A stretch of 64,000 nucleotides of DNA, taken from contig CM071589.1 of NCBI GenBank assembly GCA_036429605.1, forward strand, positions 5,828,001 through 5,892,000, given 5' to 3'. The translations under genes and the position numbers were made by a program. Of this stretch, positions 1-13,817 are shown in pieces (position 1 is the stretch's first letter; each line of letters opens with the position of its first letter). The notes below the pieces were generated by a model, which was not told the origin of the DNA, did no database searches, and saw nothing but the letters and a program-made list of their open reading frames with translations. The stretch comes from Cladobotryum mycophilum. Its lineage: Eukaryota; Ascomycota; Sordariomycetes; Hypocreales; Hypocreaceae.

Positions 1-384
1 TTGGAGATTACGATTGATTAGGATGCTATCTTGGTGGTGAGCGAATGAACTGCTCAATCTCATGATGTGGATCGATTGCTTCACTTCCCGACTACAACAC
101 GTGACTTGGCGCTCCATCTCTGAGATTCTTCCAAATAGGTAGAACAAGTCTTGGCGAACCATCTCTCGAAACCCAGTATCTCATCTAGAAAAATAATTCT
201 TTTTAAATTTTATATGAGATCTTTTAATTATTCATTTTAAATATAATCTAGAAAGCTCGTCATTTAATGATTATCTATAGTACTGGGCCCCAAGACTGAG
301 AGCAAATTTTGACTCTTAACCTCGCTCTCATCCAAGAATTGGGTCAAAGATACTTCACCGTCCGGCTATCTCAACAAACTCATA
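1..384. other. Intergenic, left edge
   Basis: No coding frame that I recognise. The stretch around 190-260 is AT-rich and leads into the 5' side of the CYC2-like gene. It probably holds that gene's promoter, but no clear TATA box or binding site can be assigned. Confidence 0.4.
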
Positions 385-1667
385 ATGTCTCATGGATTCA
401 TCGCCCTAGGGAGAGGGCTGCGCTGTGTGCAACCAAAAAGGTTGCTTATGAGCCATTCCAATGCAAAGGCATTCATCAAGACTCCATCACCGAGACAATG
501 CTCACGTCTATACTCAACACCGGGGGCTGCTCCGGCATCTCCTAGGCGGCGATCCAGGGCAATCCCCTTTCTACTCGTGGGAGCCGTGCTGGGTAGCACA
601 ATATACTATGCCTCCACACCTCCGCCCAAAAGACAATTTCTCAACGACGAGCTCTTCGTCCCTTATACCATCACGGCCCGCGAAGCCGTCTCCCCTACAT
701 CCTTCATCTTCACCATCTCGCCCCATCACCCTAATCCGTCCCTGCCATACCTCCAGCCGGGCACCTCCACGTGGCGACACCCACAATGGTCCGTCGAGTT
801 CAAGCAGCCCGAGGTCCAGATCGCGCGGCACTACACCCCTCTTCCTCCTCTAGAGGGCGAAGACCCTGCCGATGGGAGCTTGCGGTTCTACATCCGTGCC
901 ATAGGAGGCGGTGAGATGTCGACCTACCTGAGTCGTCTTGGCGTGGGCAATGACGTGTGGCTGAGAGGTCCGCATGCGGGATTTGACACCGTGCAGAGGC
1001 TCGGAAATAGGAAAGATGTCGTATTTCTGGCGGGCGGCACGGGCATCGCCCCGGGGATGCAGGTTGCCAGGGCGGTGCTGGACCGGAGCGCCGACACGCG
1101 CGTGAGTCTGCTGTGGGCTATACGGAAGAGGACTGAGCTGCAAGCCGTCAAGCTCGTGCCACAGAGCCCGTGGTGGAAGTTTTGGATGGCAAACCGAGCT
1201 ACGGAGATTGATGGCGAACTAGAGGCCGCGAGCCCTGTGGCGAGGCAGCTGCAGGAGATGAAGGCGATATACGGCCAGCGGTTGAAGATACAAGTCGCCA
1301 TTGACGATGAGCGGACGCGATTCCGAGAGACAGATCTTCAAAAAGCCATCTCATCATCGCACAGCAACAGTTTGGCTTCCAGTTCCTTCTACGACGGAGG
1401 ATGTCAGCTCCATGACCCGCGAATGCTTGAAAAAGCCCCCGAGTTTGAGCCTGAGACACCGCACTGCCAATGCTCCGGAAAGGGGTCATCAAGTCCCGGA
1501 AGGAACCTTTTCATTGTTTCTGGCCCGGATGGGTTCATAGAACACTACGCTGGACCAAAGGAGTGGCAGGGGGACAGCAAATTCAGGGACCTGTCGGTGG
1601 CGTGGCAGCTCAACTGCGGCGAAAGAACCCTCACTTGGCCCAAGACTGGCTTATACTCAAACTGTAA
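385..1667 (+). CDS. CYC2: CYC2-like mitochondrial FAD/NAD(P) oxidoreductase
   Basis: Inner-membrane flavoprotein of the cytochrome b5 reductase/ferredoxin-NADP reductase fold, known in yeast for helping cytochrome c haem attachment in the intermembrane space. Visible: a basic N-terminus of about 70 residues with many Arg/Ser (mitochondrial presequence), one membrane segment (AIPFLLVGAVLGSTIYYAS, about residues 69-88), the FAD-binding barrel, and the NAD-binding signature FLAGGTGIAPGMQ near residue 215. Near the C-terminus FIVSGPDGFIEHYAGPKEW is normal, then the frame derails. The expected end, QGPVGGVAAQLRRKNP...LKL, is in the next frame and stops at 1665-1667. A G5 run at 1569-1573 needs one more G to join them, giving 427 residues. 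Read literally, the frame runs to 1740 with an unrelated tail. Start at 385 chosen because it precedes the presequence; Met 22 is an alternative. Intronless. Confidence 0.8.
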
Positions 1668-1863
1668 CTCTGGTATATCGATCAAAAACACAAATAAACC
1701 TGACATCACCCAAGAAGAACTGAAAAATGCATATTCTTGAAATCATGTCTCTTCATTGTAAAACGTAGTCAACACATGTCTATACAACTCGTATATGCAT
1801 CACATCAAAAACCCCGCCAAACAATCCATACGCCAAATTGTGCACAACCAAAGCATTTCAAAA

Positions 1864-4800
1864 TCACCTATTCTGCACCTTCCTGTACGAGGGGGTTTCA
1901 TAGTTCTTCTAATCAGCTTCCCGGCGTATGGCGGGATGAGCGAAATAGAACCGATTGCTAATACACGCCAAACAAAACCCCTGGCAAAAAATTGTTAGAG
2001 CAATATCAAAAAGATTTCAAAGGAAAATCGACTTACCATGTTATTAAGAATCCTAGGTCGAAATATCGGCCGAGGAAGGGCATTGATCCGACATAAAAGA
2101 GGAATGTTCCCACGATGCTGATGATCATCATGGGATGCCATGTTGTGATTTCGATGGCGACCATGAGCAGTTCGTTCAAGACTAGCACTGTGTAGCTGAC
2201 CGCCGTCATTCTCTTGCCATTAACTTCCGTAAGGATTTGGGACAGCCCTTGGATCATCCCTCCCTGATAGATGGATACGAAGACCCAGACGAAAAAGGTG
2301 CGGTAAGATAAGGATCGACCCGACGTAAGCTCCTTGTACAATTCGGGATAGAGATTTGCTAGGTCCTCATCGACATCTTTGTCAAGGATGAGGGAGAGCA
2401 CTGGAGCTGCCGTGTAGACAGTAGCATAACCGACCATGAGCCAGTCAACATACAGTCCTTCCGGTTCAAACTTGAGCGCAATACTAAACATTGTTTGACA
2501 GACCGCAATGATAAGACCGCGATGGATGACAAACTGGGCGAGTTTTGCGCTCCGCTTGTAGCTGTTTCGTCCATGCCAAACCAGCAACTTGACCAGATGG
2601 CAAAACTGCTCAATCGAAAAGTCAGCCGCCAAACTAGCCTGTCGGCCCTCCTTGCCCACAATACCAACACCGACGTCGGCAGCTTGGATCATGGAGACGT
2701 CGTTTCCACCATCGCCGATGCAACACACGCGCTTCTTTGTGTACTCCTTGATGAGCGTAGCGACCTCTGCCTTTTGTGTAGGCGAGCATCGACAGGCCAC
2801 CACACAAGGTAACAGAACCGCAATGGAAATGAACTCGAGGCGGAAATGGGTGAGGAACAGAGCGAGACTTTCTCCGTCTATAAGCAAACAAGCATCCGTC
2901 TTGCTGCGAAGGAAATCGAGGTGTTCTTGAGCATTGTCCTTCCTATTAAGCTTCGCCACGGTGTAGATGTACTGCCCTCTGGCGACCAATTTTGCGCTGA
3001 TGGCCACACATCTCGCCGTCTCGACTTTGTCACCAGTCAACATCCAAATCTTGATCCCGGCATTGCGAAGTAGCTCCAAGGACGGCTTCACATCCTTTTG
3101 CAGTCTGTCTTCCACGCCAGTTACGCCAAGCAGCTCAAGATCGCTTTCCAGGTAATGGGACACCACTCTCTGCATACCAGCGTCGCGATTCGTAATAGAA
3201 AGAGATGCTTCCTGGTATTGTGACGAAAATTCTTGGTATTGTTGGTAAGAGAGCTTCTTGCGGCCGACAACCAGAGTTCGCAAGCCCTCGCGGGCCATGT
3301 TGGCGGTTTCTTCGTCAAGCCAGTCATTGGCTGCGACAATGGAGCTCATAACGGTATCGGCACCTTTCTGATAGAACCAGATTTCGCCACTGTTGAGATT
3401 TGGATTCTTATTGCTGGTGTTTTCATGGAAATGGACAACAATGCCCATGCGCTTGCCTTCAGATGTAAACGGGAAGACATCAAGGATACGCACGCGAACA
3501 ACAGGTCTCCCGGTCTCGGTAGATACCAATACCATGCTTTTTCGGTCCCGGGATGCCAGTTTTAAACCCACAGACTCGGTCCACTTGACGATGGCAATCT
3601 CATCCGGCGAAGACGCTTGATACGACGTGATTTCCTTGCCGTCTTCAGTCTCCGTGGTCGGGGTAACATTGTGACAAAGAGCCAAGGCGAGCACCACGTC
3701 TCGCACACGAGATCCAATCTCTCGCCTTGTGCGCGTAGTTCCAACATTGACTGTGTTAGTCATTGCCGAGGATGGTGTAACAAGCAGAGTCTGCGATGAA
3801 GGGTCTGTTGTGGGCTGGATGTAGAATCCTTGCCGGACGTATGATGTGACTTCATCCATGGCCTCGTTCGCATACGAAACAGTACCGACGTGAATCTTTT
3901 TCATCTCCATATCGTTTTGTGTCAACGTGCCGGTCTTGTCACTGAGCAAATATTCGATCCGGCCAAGGTCTTCTGGAATTGTGCTTGTCCGAACAACGGC
4001 CCCTGGGATACCTGGATCACGCTGTATAAAACGTGAAAATGCCGTCTTGCCCATGTCCAAGTTGACTCGCAAACTGATAGGCACGATTGTTGAAAACAGG
4101 ACCAGGAAGCGCATTATTTTGATATACCATGCACCGTCGCCGGATTTTTCAAAGCCCTGTAATGCGACAAGCACAATGGAGAGTGCCAGGGTGAGCGCAC
4201 ATAGAATCTTTGTCAGGGAGTTTATCTCGTATTCCAACAAACCGGTCTTTGAGCGTGGCGGCGACGTGGAGAGAGCAGAACGGGTCTGCGGACCGGTGTA
4301 TAGGATTACTGCAAGAGTAACACCCTGAGATGCAATCACAGTGTTGGCCCATGCTGTATTATCGATGGAGAGGGCAGCGCTTTTGGAGGTGTCGTTTCCA
4401 ATCGCAGCCGTTTGACCCATTGCATCCTCTCTTGTAGGGAGGAGCTCAACGGTTCCTACGAATTCGTTGACTTTCTTATCAGGCTTCCCAGCCGTAATTC
4501 GAAGACGAATAAAATCCTCGGGTTGAGTTTTCTGCGTAAGAGGTGATGCCAACCTAAGTTTCCAATCCGTCTCACCATCCAACTGATCTGTTCTAATAAA
4601 GGTTTCGCCCGCAGAACCATCACTGGCGCCATTTTGTTGAGTTTCCGTCTCTACCTGTTTTCCCTTTGCGGATGAACTAGTCTCGCCATCTTCGAACGCC
4701 AGCAGGGTCTCTTCTTCGGCTTCCAGTGTGACTTCTGCCGTTGCGGTAGCACCCTCTGAGGAGTGGCATTGGAGAATGACAACATCGGCAGGCACTCGCT

Positions 4801-5854
4801 GTCCTTTGCTGAGCTTCAGGACATCGCCAACGCGGAGGTCCTTGGACTTGCGATTTACTTCTTGAATAGACGATGGCAACGGGGCAGTTTCTGACCCGTC
4901 CTGGTCCTCTTGAATATCTGCTAAATTACGTCGCCCAACTTTTGACTTCTTGGAGCCTCTTCTCGAGGTCTCCGACTTCAAGGCCCGCCGTGGTTTCAAA
5001 TTGTTTGGACGACCTGTAGAATCACTAAACTGAAGGACTCTGTATTCTTCCGAGTTGGCCTCGTTATCTCTCCGACGTCTGTCGATATCGTCATACGCTT
5101 CCTTCCCCAGAGTAATGCAAAGAACAAACGCTAGCGGCGCAATATATGTTGACATGTAACCAATTTGCAGAGCGGGTATCGCCTGTGATAGGGCGACTAA
5201 GAGAAAGTACATGTTGAAGAAGAAGGAGAATTCGTTGTAGAGCGTAATAGGGAAAAAGGTAAATGCCGTGTACTTGGCGTTGGAAATAATGTTTGCCGGG
5301 AATCGAGTTGACTGACTGGAACCGACAGCAACCAGTCTGGAGGTAGATGGATCATCCTCTTCTTGATCTTCCTCTGCCTCTTGTTTCTTCTTCCGGGACA
5401 AGAATTTGGGTAGTCGTAACTTGATCTTACGAAGTCCTAAGCGATCCGTCGAGAAAGACCTTCGAAATCGGGACTCTTGGTTCTGACCTTGATTCCCCAG
5501 CAGCGGCGCATCATCCTCGCCGGTAGCGCTGCCCTCCGACCATCGTGGCCGAGATTCATCCTGTCCCCCTAATAATCCATCCCTTTGCTCCTCCAAATCA
5601 TCTCGATTCCGGCCGAGATCCCCATATCCACGGCCACGCTGAGGCGTTCGTCGCAAACCTCCCATACGCAATTTCCGTAAAGCTATTCCTGTTTTGGTCT
5701 GTTCTGTTGCTGTCGGGGGCTCCTGCTCTACTCCCCTCGTCGGTTGCGTTGAGATGGGGTCAAGCTCCTGAATATCAAGCTCGAGATCCGAGTCGGAGTC
5801 ATGCGCGGGAGAGTCGGGCGGCTCAGTTGGGCGGTATGAAGGTGAGGACGGCAT
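1864..5854 (-). CDS. NEO1: P4-type phospholipid flippase, NEO1 type
   Basis: ATP-driven aminophospholipid flippase of Golgi/endosome membranes (ATP9/Neo1 branch, which works without a Cdc50 partner in yeast). Visible: acidic Ser-rich N-terminus (1-170), actuator motif DGET (about residue 426), PISL in TM4, phosphorylation loop DKTGTLT (about 636), hinge GDGGND (about 1055), and six C-terminal membrane segments. The main exon ends at 2037 in TG|GTAAGT. A 56-nt intron (1981-2036, branch CTAAC) leads to a last exon encoding WGFVWRVLAIGSISLIPPYA and a KPP tail. There a C5 run (plus-strand G5, 1891-1895) lacks one C: with it the protein ends SYRKVQNR at 1864-1866 (1311 residues), matching the family; without it the frame drifts to a stop at 1800-1802. 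Family assignment is firm; the exact tail depends on the indel. Confidence 0.9.
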
Positions 5855-7829
5855 CCCGCAAGAGCTTTGGGGATCTCTAGGATGTGTTGAATTTCACAGG
5901 TGCGCTAATGTGGCTGGATGGTCATGCTGCGCGCCTCGAGAAGTGACGGGGAAACCTTGGGAGCCGGCAGCTGAAGTATCAGTTGATCACGGCCGGTGGT
6001 GGTGGTGGTGTTGGTGGTGGGACGATTGTCGTTGTCATTATCCGATGCTGGATTCAGGTATTGGGCGTCGTCATACATCCAAACGTCGTGAGTAGTGCTG
6101 TTGTTGATATCAAAGCTCCCATCTGTCCTTAGATTGGTTTGGTTGCAGCCTACGGCTCTGTTGACTGTGTCGTGGTAGCACCAAAGAGCATCATGCCAAG
6201 GAAGGCATACGTAAAGCGTGGCGCTAATGTTAGGGGCCAGGGGACCAAGCCTCAAGTGGGGCGTCGATGAAACGCCACAGTTGATGTTGGAGATGCTGGA
6301 GGAAAGACACTGCTCTGCTGGTACTACAATTGAATGATAGCATGTTTTGTGCGCAATTCAATCAAGTCATATATCTCGATGAACATTTGGTGCTTTGAAT
6401 GCAACTCTTTGCCATTTCTACACCAAAAGCATGGTTACTTCAATGTGGCTAAAGTGATGTGGCTAAGGCCAACCTCTGTTCAGCTATCACATGCCAATGC
6501 TCGCAGAGAACTACCTATTCGCCCATCATCAATCACAGTGTCTAGACAAAGGCCAAAGTCCAAAACTACAATATCTTTGTCGAGGTGGTTGCTCTCATAT
6601 GTGAGGTTAATGCATGTTTCAATTTGAAACTGCAATGACTGCGTTTGGATCCCTTACTGCATATCCACTCGTCACCTATGTATTCCTCCTGCATGCGTGC
6701 GCGTGTTAGTCGCTTGTAAGCTTACACTTACACCATGACTGCGGGCATACCGAGACAAAGCTGTGAGTGGTCTCTAGAGTAGTGCCTGAGCTATTCTGAA
6801 CATTCCACGGGGGTCGTAGAAGCAATTAGCGTACCAGACTCAGCCATGAAATATTACTATTCCAAAGGATGCAATGCCCGTCCAACTACTGATCAAAGAG
6901 ACTGACCATGGAGTCCTGAGGTGTTAGTGCAAGCGGCAAAGATTTGGAAAGGAATGGAAGCAAAAGGCCGAGGCATTGCCCCGAGTCAAATGCTGCAGTT
7001 AATTTGGCCAAAGCAAGCCATGGTATGGTATGCGATGTGGTGAAGCGGGGCAACGGCAGCCCGCAGTCACAGACAACTTTGAGAAGTGAATCAAAGGGAG
7101 AAGAGGATGGAATTTCATACGATACGAGTACTTGTAGATAGCATCAAAGATATGCTTTTACTTATCAAATCTTGATAACCCAAATTATGCTATTAAAAAG
7201 TAAGACATGAGAGAAAAGTCTATTCGCACATTGTCCACACAAAAGAAGGTTCATGCGTTGGATAAATGTCGGATAAACAAAAGACCTCGTGGCATTCCAT
7301 GACGGAATCTGACATTTTCTATCTAAAAACTGCAGGTGCGAAATAAGGAACAGATTTCACATTTCACTACCGCTAAGGCCACCCCAATGCATCTTAGTGC
7401 CACGGTATCGCTCTTCTAGAGCATCCATCCCATCCCATCCCATCCCGTCATCTCCTTTCCTTGGTGACTGAATGCTTGCTTGCACTTACACTTGCTTGTC
7501 CATTGCCAACTTGGCCCTTGTGAGCTTCGCACCCAAAGGGCTTTCTCTCTCCTCCTTCTTTTTGATACCCTTACACAAGCAAGCACCGCTCATAGTATGG
7601 CAAAGATGAGCCCTATTTGAAGAGCCGAATTCAGTTTCTTTCTATATAAGGTACGGTACCTTTATACTGTAACCCTGCGCGTGCGTTGAGGACAGCTTGC
7701 TTTCGGTAGCTGTTGCGCGGGCATCCAATGTCCAAGGCGACCCAGGTATTGACTCTTTCGCCTAGTAGTATAGCCGCTTTTGTTTTCGCATCTTGTTAGC
7801 AGAAGAAACTGTTTAATTCCTCTTTTAAA
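5855..7829. other. Divergent promoter region NEO1/SEC16
   Basis: Nearly 2 kb between two divergent housekeeping genes. No frame in it looks like a real protein. The 116-codon minus frame at 5905-6255 is Asn/Thr-rich and starts just upstream of NEO1, so it most likely lies in its leader. A CCCAT pentamer repeat lies at about 7421-7446. Confidence 0.5.
7643..7650 (+). promoter_or_regulatory. TATA-box candidate upstream of SEC16
   Basis: TATATAAG about 180 bp before the SEC16 ATG, followed by pyrimidine-rich leader. Position and sequence fit a core promoter; no experimental support. Confidence 0.4.
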
Positions 7830-10800
7830 ATGGCCAGCGAGGGAGATACCTCGTCATGGCATCCGGCATCGATGCCTAATAGCCTACAAGACCCCCGAAC
7901 TTCCCAAGGACAGAGTACGACAGAGTCAGCATCTGCGGTGGAGCTGTCGGAGTCCCCCGCTCACGACCCGGCGCATACTTCAGAACCACAAGAAGTCCTT
8001 CATTCCGAGGATGTGCACGAGGCGACCGATGCCTCATTCTCTAATGATGAAGATGTACATGGTGGCGCTGGGCTGTCTGCAGAGGAAGTAGGGACGTCAC
8101 ACTATTCAGTCGCCGAGAATGAACTCCAGGCCACCGAAACGGAGTATGTAATACCTGCGAGCGATCTTCCTGCGCATAAACCAACCGCGCAACATTCGAG
8201 TTCCATGTCCTTTGCCCGAACTGTCTCTCACGAAGTTAGCTTTCACGACGACGACGACGCCGACTGGTCCCTCCAGCGTACCGATACCGATCCCGACCCT
8301 TTCCAATTCATGGCGCCATCTGATAGAACCAATTCTTTCCCGGTTGTTCCCTTGATGGCAGCTGATTCGGAACATCATGATGAGACGACTCTCCAATCGA
8401 ACCAAGCCCTGGACGTACTAGAAGAGACTGAGAGGGACTATGATGCCGAGGAAGAAGAATATCAGACAGGGGCCCATCAGGAAACAGGCCTAAATACGGA
8501 CGAGAAACCAGAGACTTCAGGACACAGGCGCACACATTCCCGATCTATTGGAGGCGAGGTACCATGGTCCGAAGCTGTCGCATCTGAGGCACGTTTTGAA
8601 GAAGGTGTGCCTCTGATACCTCATCCCAGTGACAGCCCAGATCACGAGGATGGCGGTGTGCGCAGTGGATTTGCGACATCCTTCGATGATGACGACAATG
8701 ACGACTTCTTTGGACAGCCTCAAGCAACTAGGAATCATGATACAAACGACGGAGACGAGATTCAACCCTTGCAGCGCAAGTCTACAATGCAGGTCTTGGC
8801 TGCTATAGATTCTGCGCCCCCTTCTCAACAGGATACCCTAGAGGAAACTCCAGAGGAAGATGAAGAGCGGGCGGGCGGTCCTGCAGAGGATACGTCTAAC
8901 CAAAATGGAGCACCGGTCAAGGAGGATCTAGCATCCAAGTGGCAGGAAGCTTTTGCTGATGGTGATGATGATGCCGATTTCCTTCTTGAAGATTCAACAA
9001 TCGAGAACAAGGATGTTGACGTTGCTGCATTCTTGGGGAGTGACGATGAGGGACTACTCGATGAGCTACTCGACGAGGACGAACCTGCGTTGACTCCGCA
9101 ACCCACAACTACTACGTCGCAACCCCAGACTATCCCCGGTCAAGGATATGGAACAAATTCTTATATCCCAGTTCAGCAACAGACAAGTGCGTACTCACCC
9201 ATTACATCACAGGTGACCCAAAATCCCTATAGTGCCTTTGGTCAAACACCTCCAACCGGCCTTGCCCCCCAGTATGGCCAAGTCCCCCCACCTCGACCAG
9301 AGCCTTCAAAGGCTCAAAGCTTCGCGGACAAATCTAAAGGTGGTTACTCATCACCGTATGACCTCCCCATGGACTTGGTTGCCAACACAGTGAAGCCAAG
9401 AAAACGGGCTAGTATGCAGCAACTCTCTCATGAATCTTCAGCTCAACCTGTGCCACCCCCAAGGAGTGCAAGCATGCATATGACGGCTCCACCGCCGCCG
9501 CCGGCCGTGCAAGCAGCCCATCAGAAACCGCCGGCTCCTGCTGCTCGAACCAAGGAGAACTTTTTTGAGGACCTCCCCATCATCACAACCAAGTTGCGTC
9601 CCAGCTCGAGACAAAGCCACAGAGCCCCGTCTCCGAGCGTATATGCTCCACCAGGGCCGTCTCCTCTAAGTCCTCACACGGCGACGCAGACTTCGAATGT
9701 TCTAGGACCATCTGCCTTCCCAGCAACTACTGCCCCTCCTGGAATTCCCAACCTCGTGGCGCCAGAAAGAATGAACCCATACGCTACCTTGCAAACATCG
9801 ATCCCCCCAGTCCCTCCACCAACCGGGAACGTCGCAAGATATTCTCCAGCACCTGCTCAAACAGTCAGCGCCCCTCCTGTGGTCACGAGCCGCTATTCAC
9901 CAGCACCCCCGGCTTCTCGGCCGCCGGCCTATAACCCTGCTATACCGGCGGCCGTATCGCAGCCGATTCTTCCCCATCTCCCAAGGACGTCCAGCCCATT
10001 AGCTCATTTCGAGATGAGTAGTGAAAAAGCACATGCTGCGGGACACGGTCCCAATGGTGAGGCAGCTCATCCTGAGCGTCGAGCTAGTTCCTCGTACGAG
10101 TCAAGAATTACTCGTGTTCCTTCACTCCCGCCTACCCGCGAGGTTGAAGAGGAAGAAGACGATGATTCAACTCCGAGTTCTAGGAAAGAGAGCCTTACTC
10201 AATCGCCGCCTCCTCATGCTGCGACCTCAAGGTATAGCCCGATACCTACAGCAGCAGCCCGGCGAACACCGCCACCTATCGCCTCAATGCAGTCAATGTT
10301 GTCACCCCCCAAGAGGCCTGGTTCGAGTTACGCCCCCCATGCCCCTCCTGCGGCTCAACCTGGTTTTGTACCACCCCCACGAGCCCAAACACAATCGCCC
10401 GGGGCCACACGAGGAGGACGACATATGGCGAAAACGTCCGACCCAGGCCGCCGGCCAGTTTCCTCGCATTCACCAACATCACCCGTCGTAGTGAAGCCTA
10501 CAACCGCGGCACACACCCATTCTCGACCCCCATCATTGTCCATGAACATGGTTGCTCCCACGGATGGGCGCGAACAGGACCCTCTTCAAAGGTGGCAGGG
10601 TGTTCCTATTGTTTCTTGGGGAGTTGGCGGTACAATTGTCACAACGTTCCCCAAGAGTATTCCGCGATATGTTATGAATCAAACAACACCGTCAATGCTT
10701 CGGACTGCTGGGGAGGTTAAAGTGCGAAATATTAAGGATATAGAACCTCTTCATGATCGCCTCTCCAAGTTCCCTGGCCCGCTTAAAGGCAAGTCGAAAA

Positions 10801-13512
10801 AGAAGGAAGTTGTTACATGGCTTTCATCTGGAATCGATAGCCTGGAGAAAGAATTGCCTGATGTGTCGTTCCACGCACAGCTGTCTACTGAAGCTAAACG
10901 TGCGATTGAGCGGTTGTTGTTATGGAAGGTACTTCGTGTTTTTGTCGAATTTGATGGTGTATTAGAAGGCACCGCCGCTGTCGAGAGCGCAGTCCGAGAC
11001 ATACTTTCGCAAGGGGCAGCTTCAGATGTGGCCAACGGTACTATGTTCCCATCTGAACCAGGCTTTGGTGTTCAGTCGACAACAACATCAATGCAAACGG
11101 ATGGCGTTGATGCTAGTACCATGGAACAGATTCGCCGTGATCTTCTCAAAGGCGATCGTGAAACTGCAGTGTGGGCAGCGGTTGATAAGCGCCTGTGGGG
11201 TCATGCCATGCTGATTTCACAGACTGTGTCACCCGATCTTTACAAGCGTGTCGCACAGGAGTTTGTGCGCAAAGAGGTGAACCATCCCGGCCACAGCAAT
11301 GAATCTCTTGCAGCCCTCTACAAGATCTTCTCTGGCAACTTTGATGATTGTGTTGACGAGCTAGTCCCCGTGCATGCGCGTGCTGGCCTTCAACTAGTCT
11401 CAACCGAATCATCTTCAGGGCCCACCAGGGATGCGGCTGATGGCCTCGACAGGTGGCGGGAAACTCTCACACTTGTCCTGAGCAATCGCAGTTCTGATGA
11501 TATTCGGGGCCTGAATGCCCTGGGCAAACTTCTGTCAAGCTATGGAAGAGCTGAGGCGGCTCATATTTGCTTCATCTTCAGCAGGAACATCTCGGTCTTT
11601 GGTGGCATAGATGACCCCAACGTAGACTATGTACTACTGGGATCGGATCATCGCCAATCTTCTCTTCAATTTGCTCAGGATACAGAGGCACTACAGCTTA
11701 GCGAAGTTTACGAGTATGGCCTTTCACTCTCCGGCTTGCCATCTGCTGCAGCGGGAGCTCCTCATCTGGCTGCTTACAAGCTTCACCATGCCATTACCCT
11801 TGCTGAATATGGTCACCGGGATAAGGCTCTGCAGTATTGTGATGCAATTGCTACAGCCGTATCTGCACAGACAAGGAGGTCGCCGTACCATCACACCATG
11901 CTGGAATCAGCCGTTGATGACTTGATGAGACGGCTTAAACAAGCTCCGAAGGAAGAATCATCTTCCTGGATGTCCAAACCTAGTATGAACAAGGTTTCCG
12001 ATAGTATGTGGAATCGGTTCAACAAGTTTGTTGCTGGAGATGAGCAGGATGCCAATGGCAATGCAGTTGAGGCGGATACCGGTCCGTTTGCTCGCATTGG
12101 AACCCCTACAATCAGCCGTTCGCCATCTGTTTCCAATTTTGAATCATTTGGCGTGACTTCACCGGGTTACCCAACAGCCTCCGCTCCCATTGCTACCTCC
12201 ACCTCGAGGTACGCTCCTCAAGCTGGTGGAATTCCAAACTCTTTTGACTCTGGATCGCCATATCTCCCATCGTCCTTGCCACAAGCGGGGCGAAATTCAA
12301 ATGAATACTCTTCTAGTCCGTATGAACCTTCATATATGGGCGTAGGCTCACCAGTTTCACCAACTAGTGGAGGTGTCAGCTCAAATTTCGGATTTCAGCC
12401 ATTAGATGCCGGTGTCAGTCTCAACGCTGAACCTGCAACACAACCAAACACTGGAGGATACCAGCCGTTCGGATATCAAGATTCCAATGCTCAACCTGCC
12501 CAGCCCAACGCTAGCCAAGAGGGAACCGGAGCTCCAACTCAAGGATATCAACCTACAACTACATCCTACGGCTATGAACCTCCGCAGATGACTACAGGTG
12601 CCGCTAGTATAGAGACTACCGAGAAAGAAAATGGGGGTGCTTCCGTTGGCTATGAGCCCCCATCCTTCCAGCCCTACGGCTACGAACCCCCATCTTATGA
12701 GCCTAACGCAGACGCATCGGCTGAAAACGACGATGACGCTCCAAAGCCAAAGAAGAAGAGCTTCATGGATGATGATGAGGATGATATCCCTTCGCTGAAG
12801 CCTCAAGAGAAGTCGAAAGCAGAAAAAGACCGCGAAAACGACGAGCTATTCCGCAAGGCGGCCGAGGAAGATGGTAAGTTATTCGTCAATTCAAGTCAAA
12901 TTGTCAAGTCAGTTGCTAACATGTCACATAGCTAAACGCGCTGCCGCACAACAAGCTGGCAAGAAAGGCTGGGGCTTTACTGGATGGTTTGGAGGTGCCA
13001 AGAAGGAGGCTCCTAGTCCTGGCGAGGCGTCCCCTGGAAAGCCCATCAAGGCTAAGCTTGGTGAAGCAAGCAGCTTTGTCTATGACCCCGACCTCAAGCG
13101 ATGGATCAACAAGAAGGCTGGCGCGGAGAACGTCGAAGCCAAAGGGGTCACACCACCACCGCCAAGGGGAGCACCGCGATCCGTCAGCGGCACGCCTCCC
13201 CCTCGGGCCTTCACCCCGCCACCTTCAGTGGGCCGTGCCAGTGTGCCTCCTCCTTCAACAGGCGGCTTATTAGCGCCGCCCACGCTGAACAGAGCTCCCT
13301 CACAGGAAAGTCTGGGAGGCGCACCACCCATGATGCGATCCATGTCAGGCGCTAGTGTCGGTGGACCACCGAGCAGGCCTCCTAGCAGACCGACGACCAG
13401 CATGAGCAATGCTAGTAGCATTGACGACTTGCTCAGTACGTCGGCGCCGCGCAAGGCAGGGCAGAAGAAGCCCCGGAAGAGCGGTCGCTATGTTGACGTT
13501 ATGGCCAAGTGA
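7830..13512 (+). CDS. SEC16: COPII coat assembly scaffold Sec16
   Basis: Large peripheral ER protein that organises exit sites and recruits Sec13/31, Sec23/24 and Sar1. Exons 7830-12873 and 12932-13512, joined by a 58-nt intron (GTAAGT, branch GCTAAC, TAG), give 1874 residues. Visible: acidic disordered N-terminus (1-420), long Pro/Ser-rich linker with repeated RYSP motifs (about 440-900), the central conserved domain beginning PLQRWQGVPIVSWGVGG (about 913), an alpha-solenoid ACE1-type region (about 1080-1400) and a Tyr/Pro/Gln-rich tail with YGYEPP repeats. The second exon carries the conserved GWGFTGWFGG and YDPDLKRWINKK motifs and a Pro-rich end. Both exons are open without indels, despite several C6 runs. 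Domain order and length match fungal Sec16. Confidence 0.92.
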
Positions 13513-13771
13513 GACGATTCAAACGTTGTTGTCATGAATGGAACGACGCTCTCTGGAGAGTATGACGATATAGAAGATTTCTGTACGACATGGCTGAAAT
13601 GGCGATTGTATGATACGGGTTGTTTGCATTATGTTATTGTAATAATTTCCGCTTGAAGCTGGTTTCAATGGGTTAGTCACGGGGCTATATGATTCAAATG
13701 GCAGCAATAAACTGTTGACAGTTTTTTTGGATGACGAACAAAAAAGTTTCAATGTCATTAGAATTCAATTA

Positions 13772-13817
13772 ACGTAATCCATAAGCGAGTGGTACACACA
13801 AGCGAGTGGTGCACCCT
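13772..13817 (+). repeat. Left terminal inverted repeat of Fot1/pogo element
   Basis: 46-bp repeat matching the reverse complement of 15610-15655. Each copy contains an AAGCGAGTG motif twice, about 19 bp apart, a likely transposase binding-site pair. Confidence 0.93.

Noticed and set aside
5905..6255. 116-codon minus frame upstream of NEO1
   Set aside because: Asn/Thr-rich with no domain, and within the promoter/leader region of the flippase gene.
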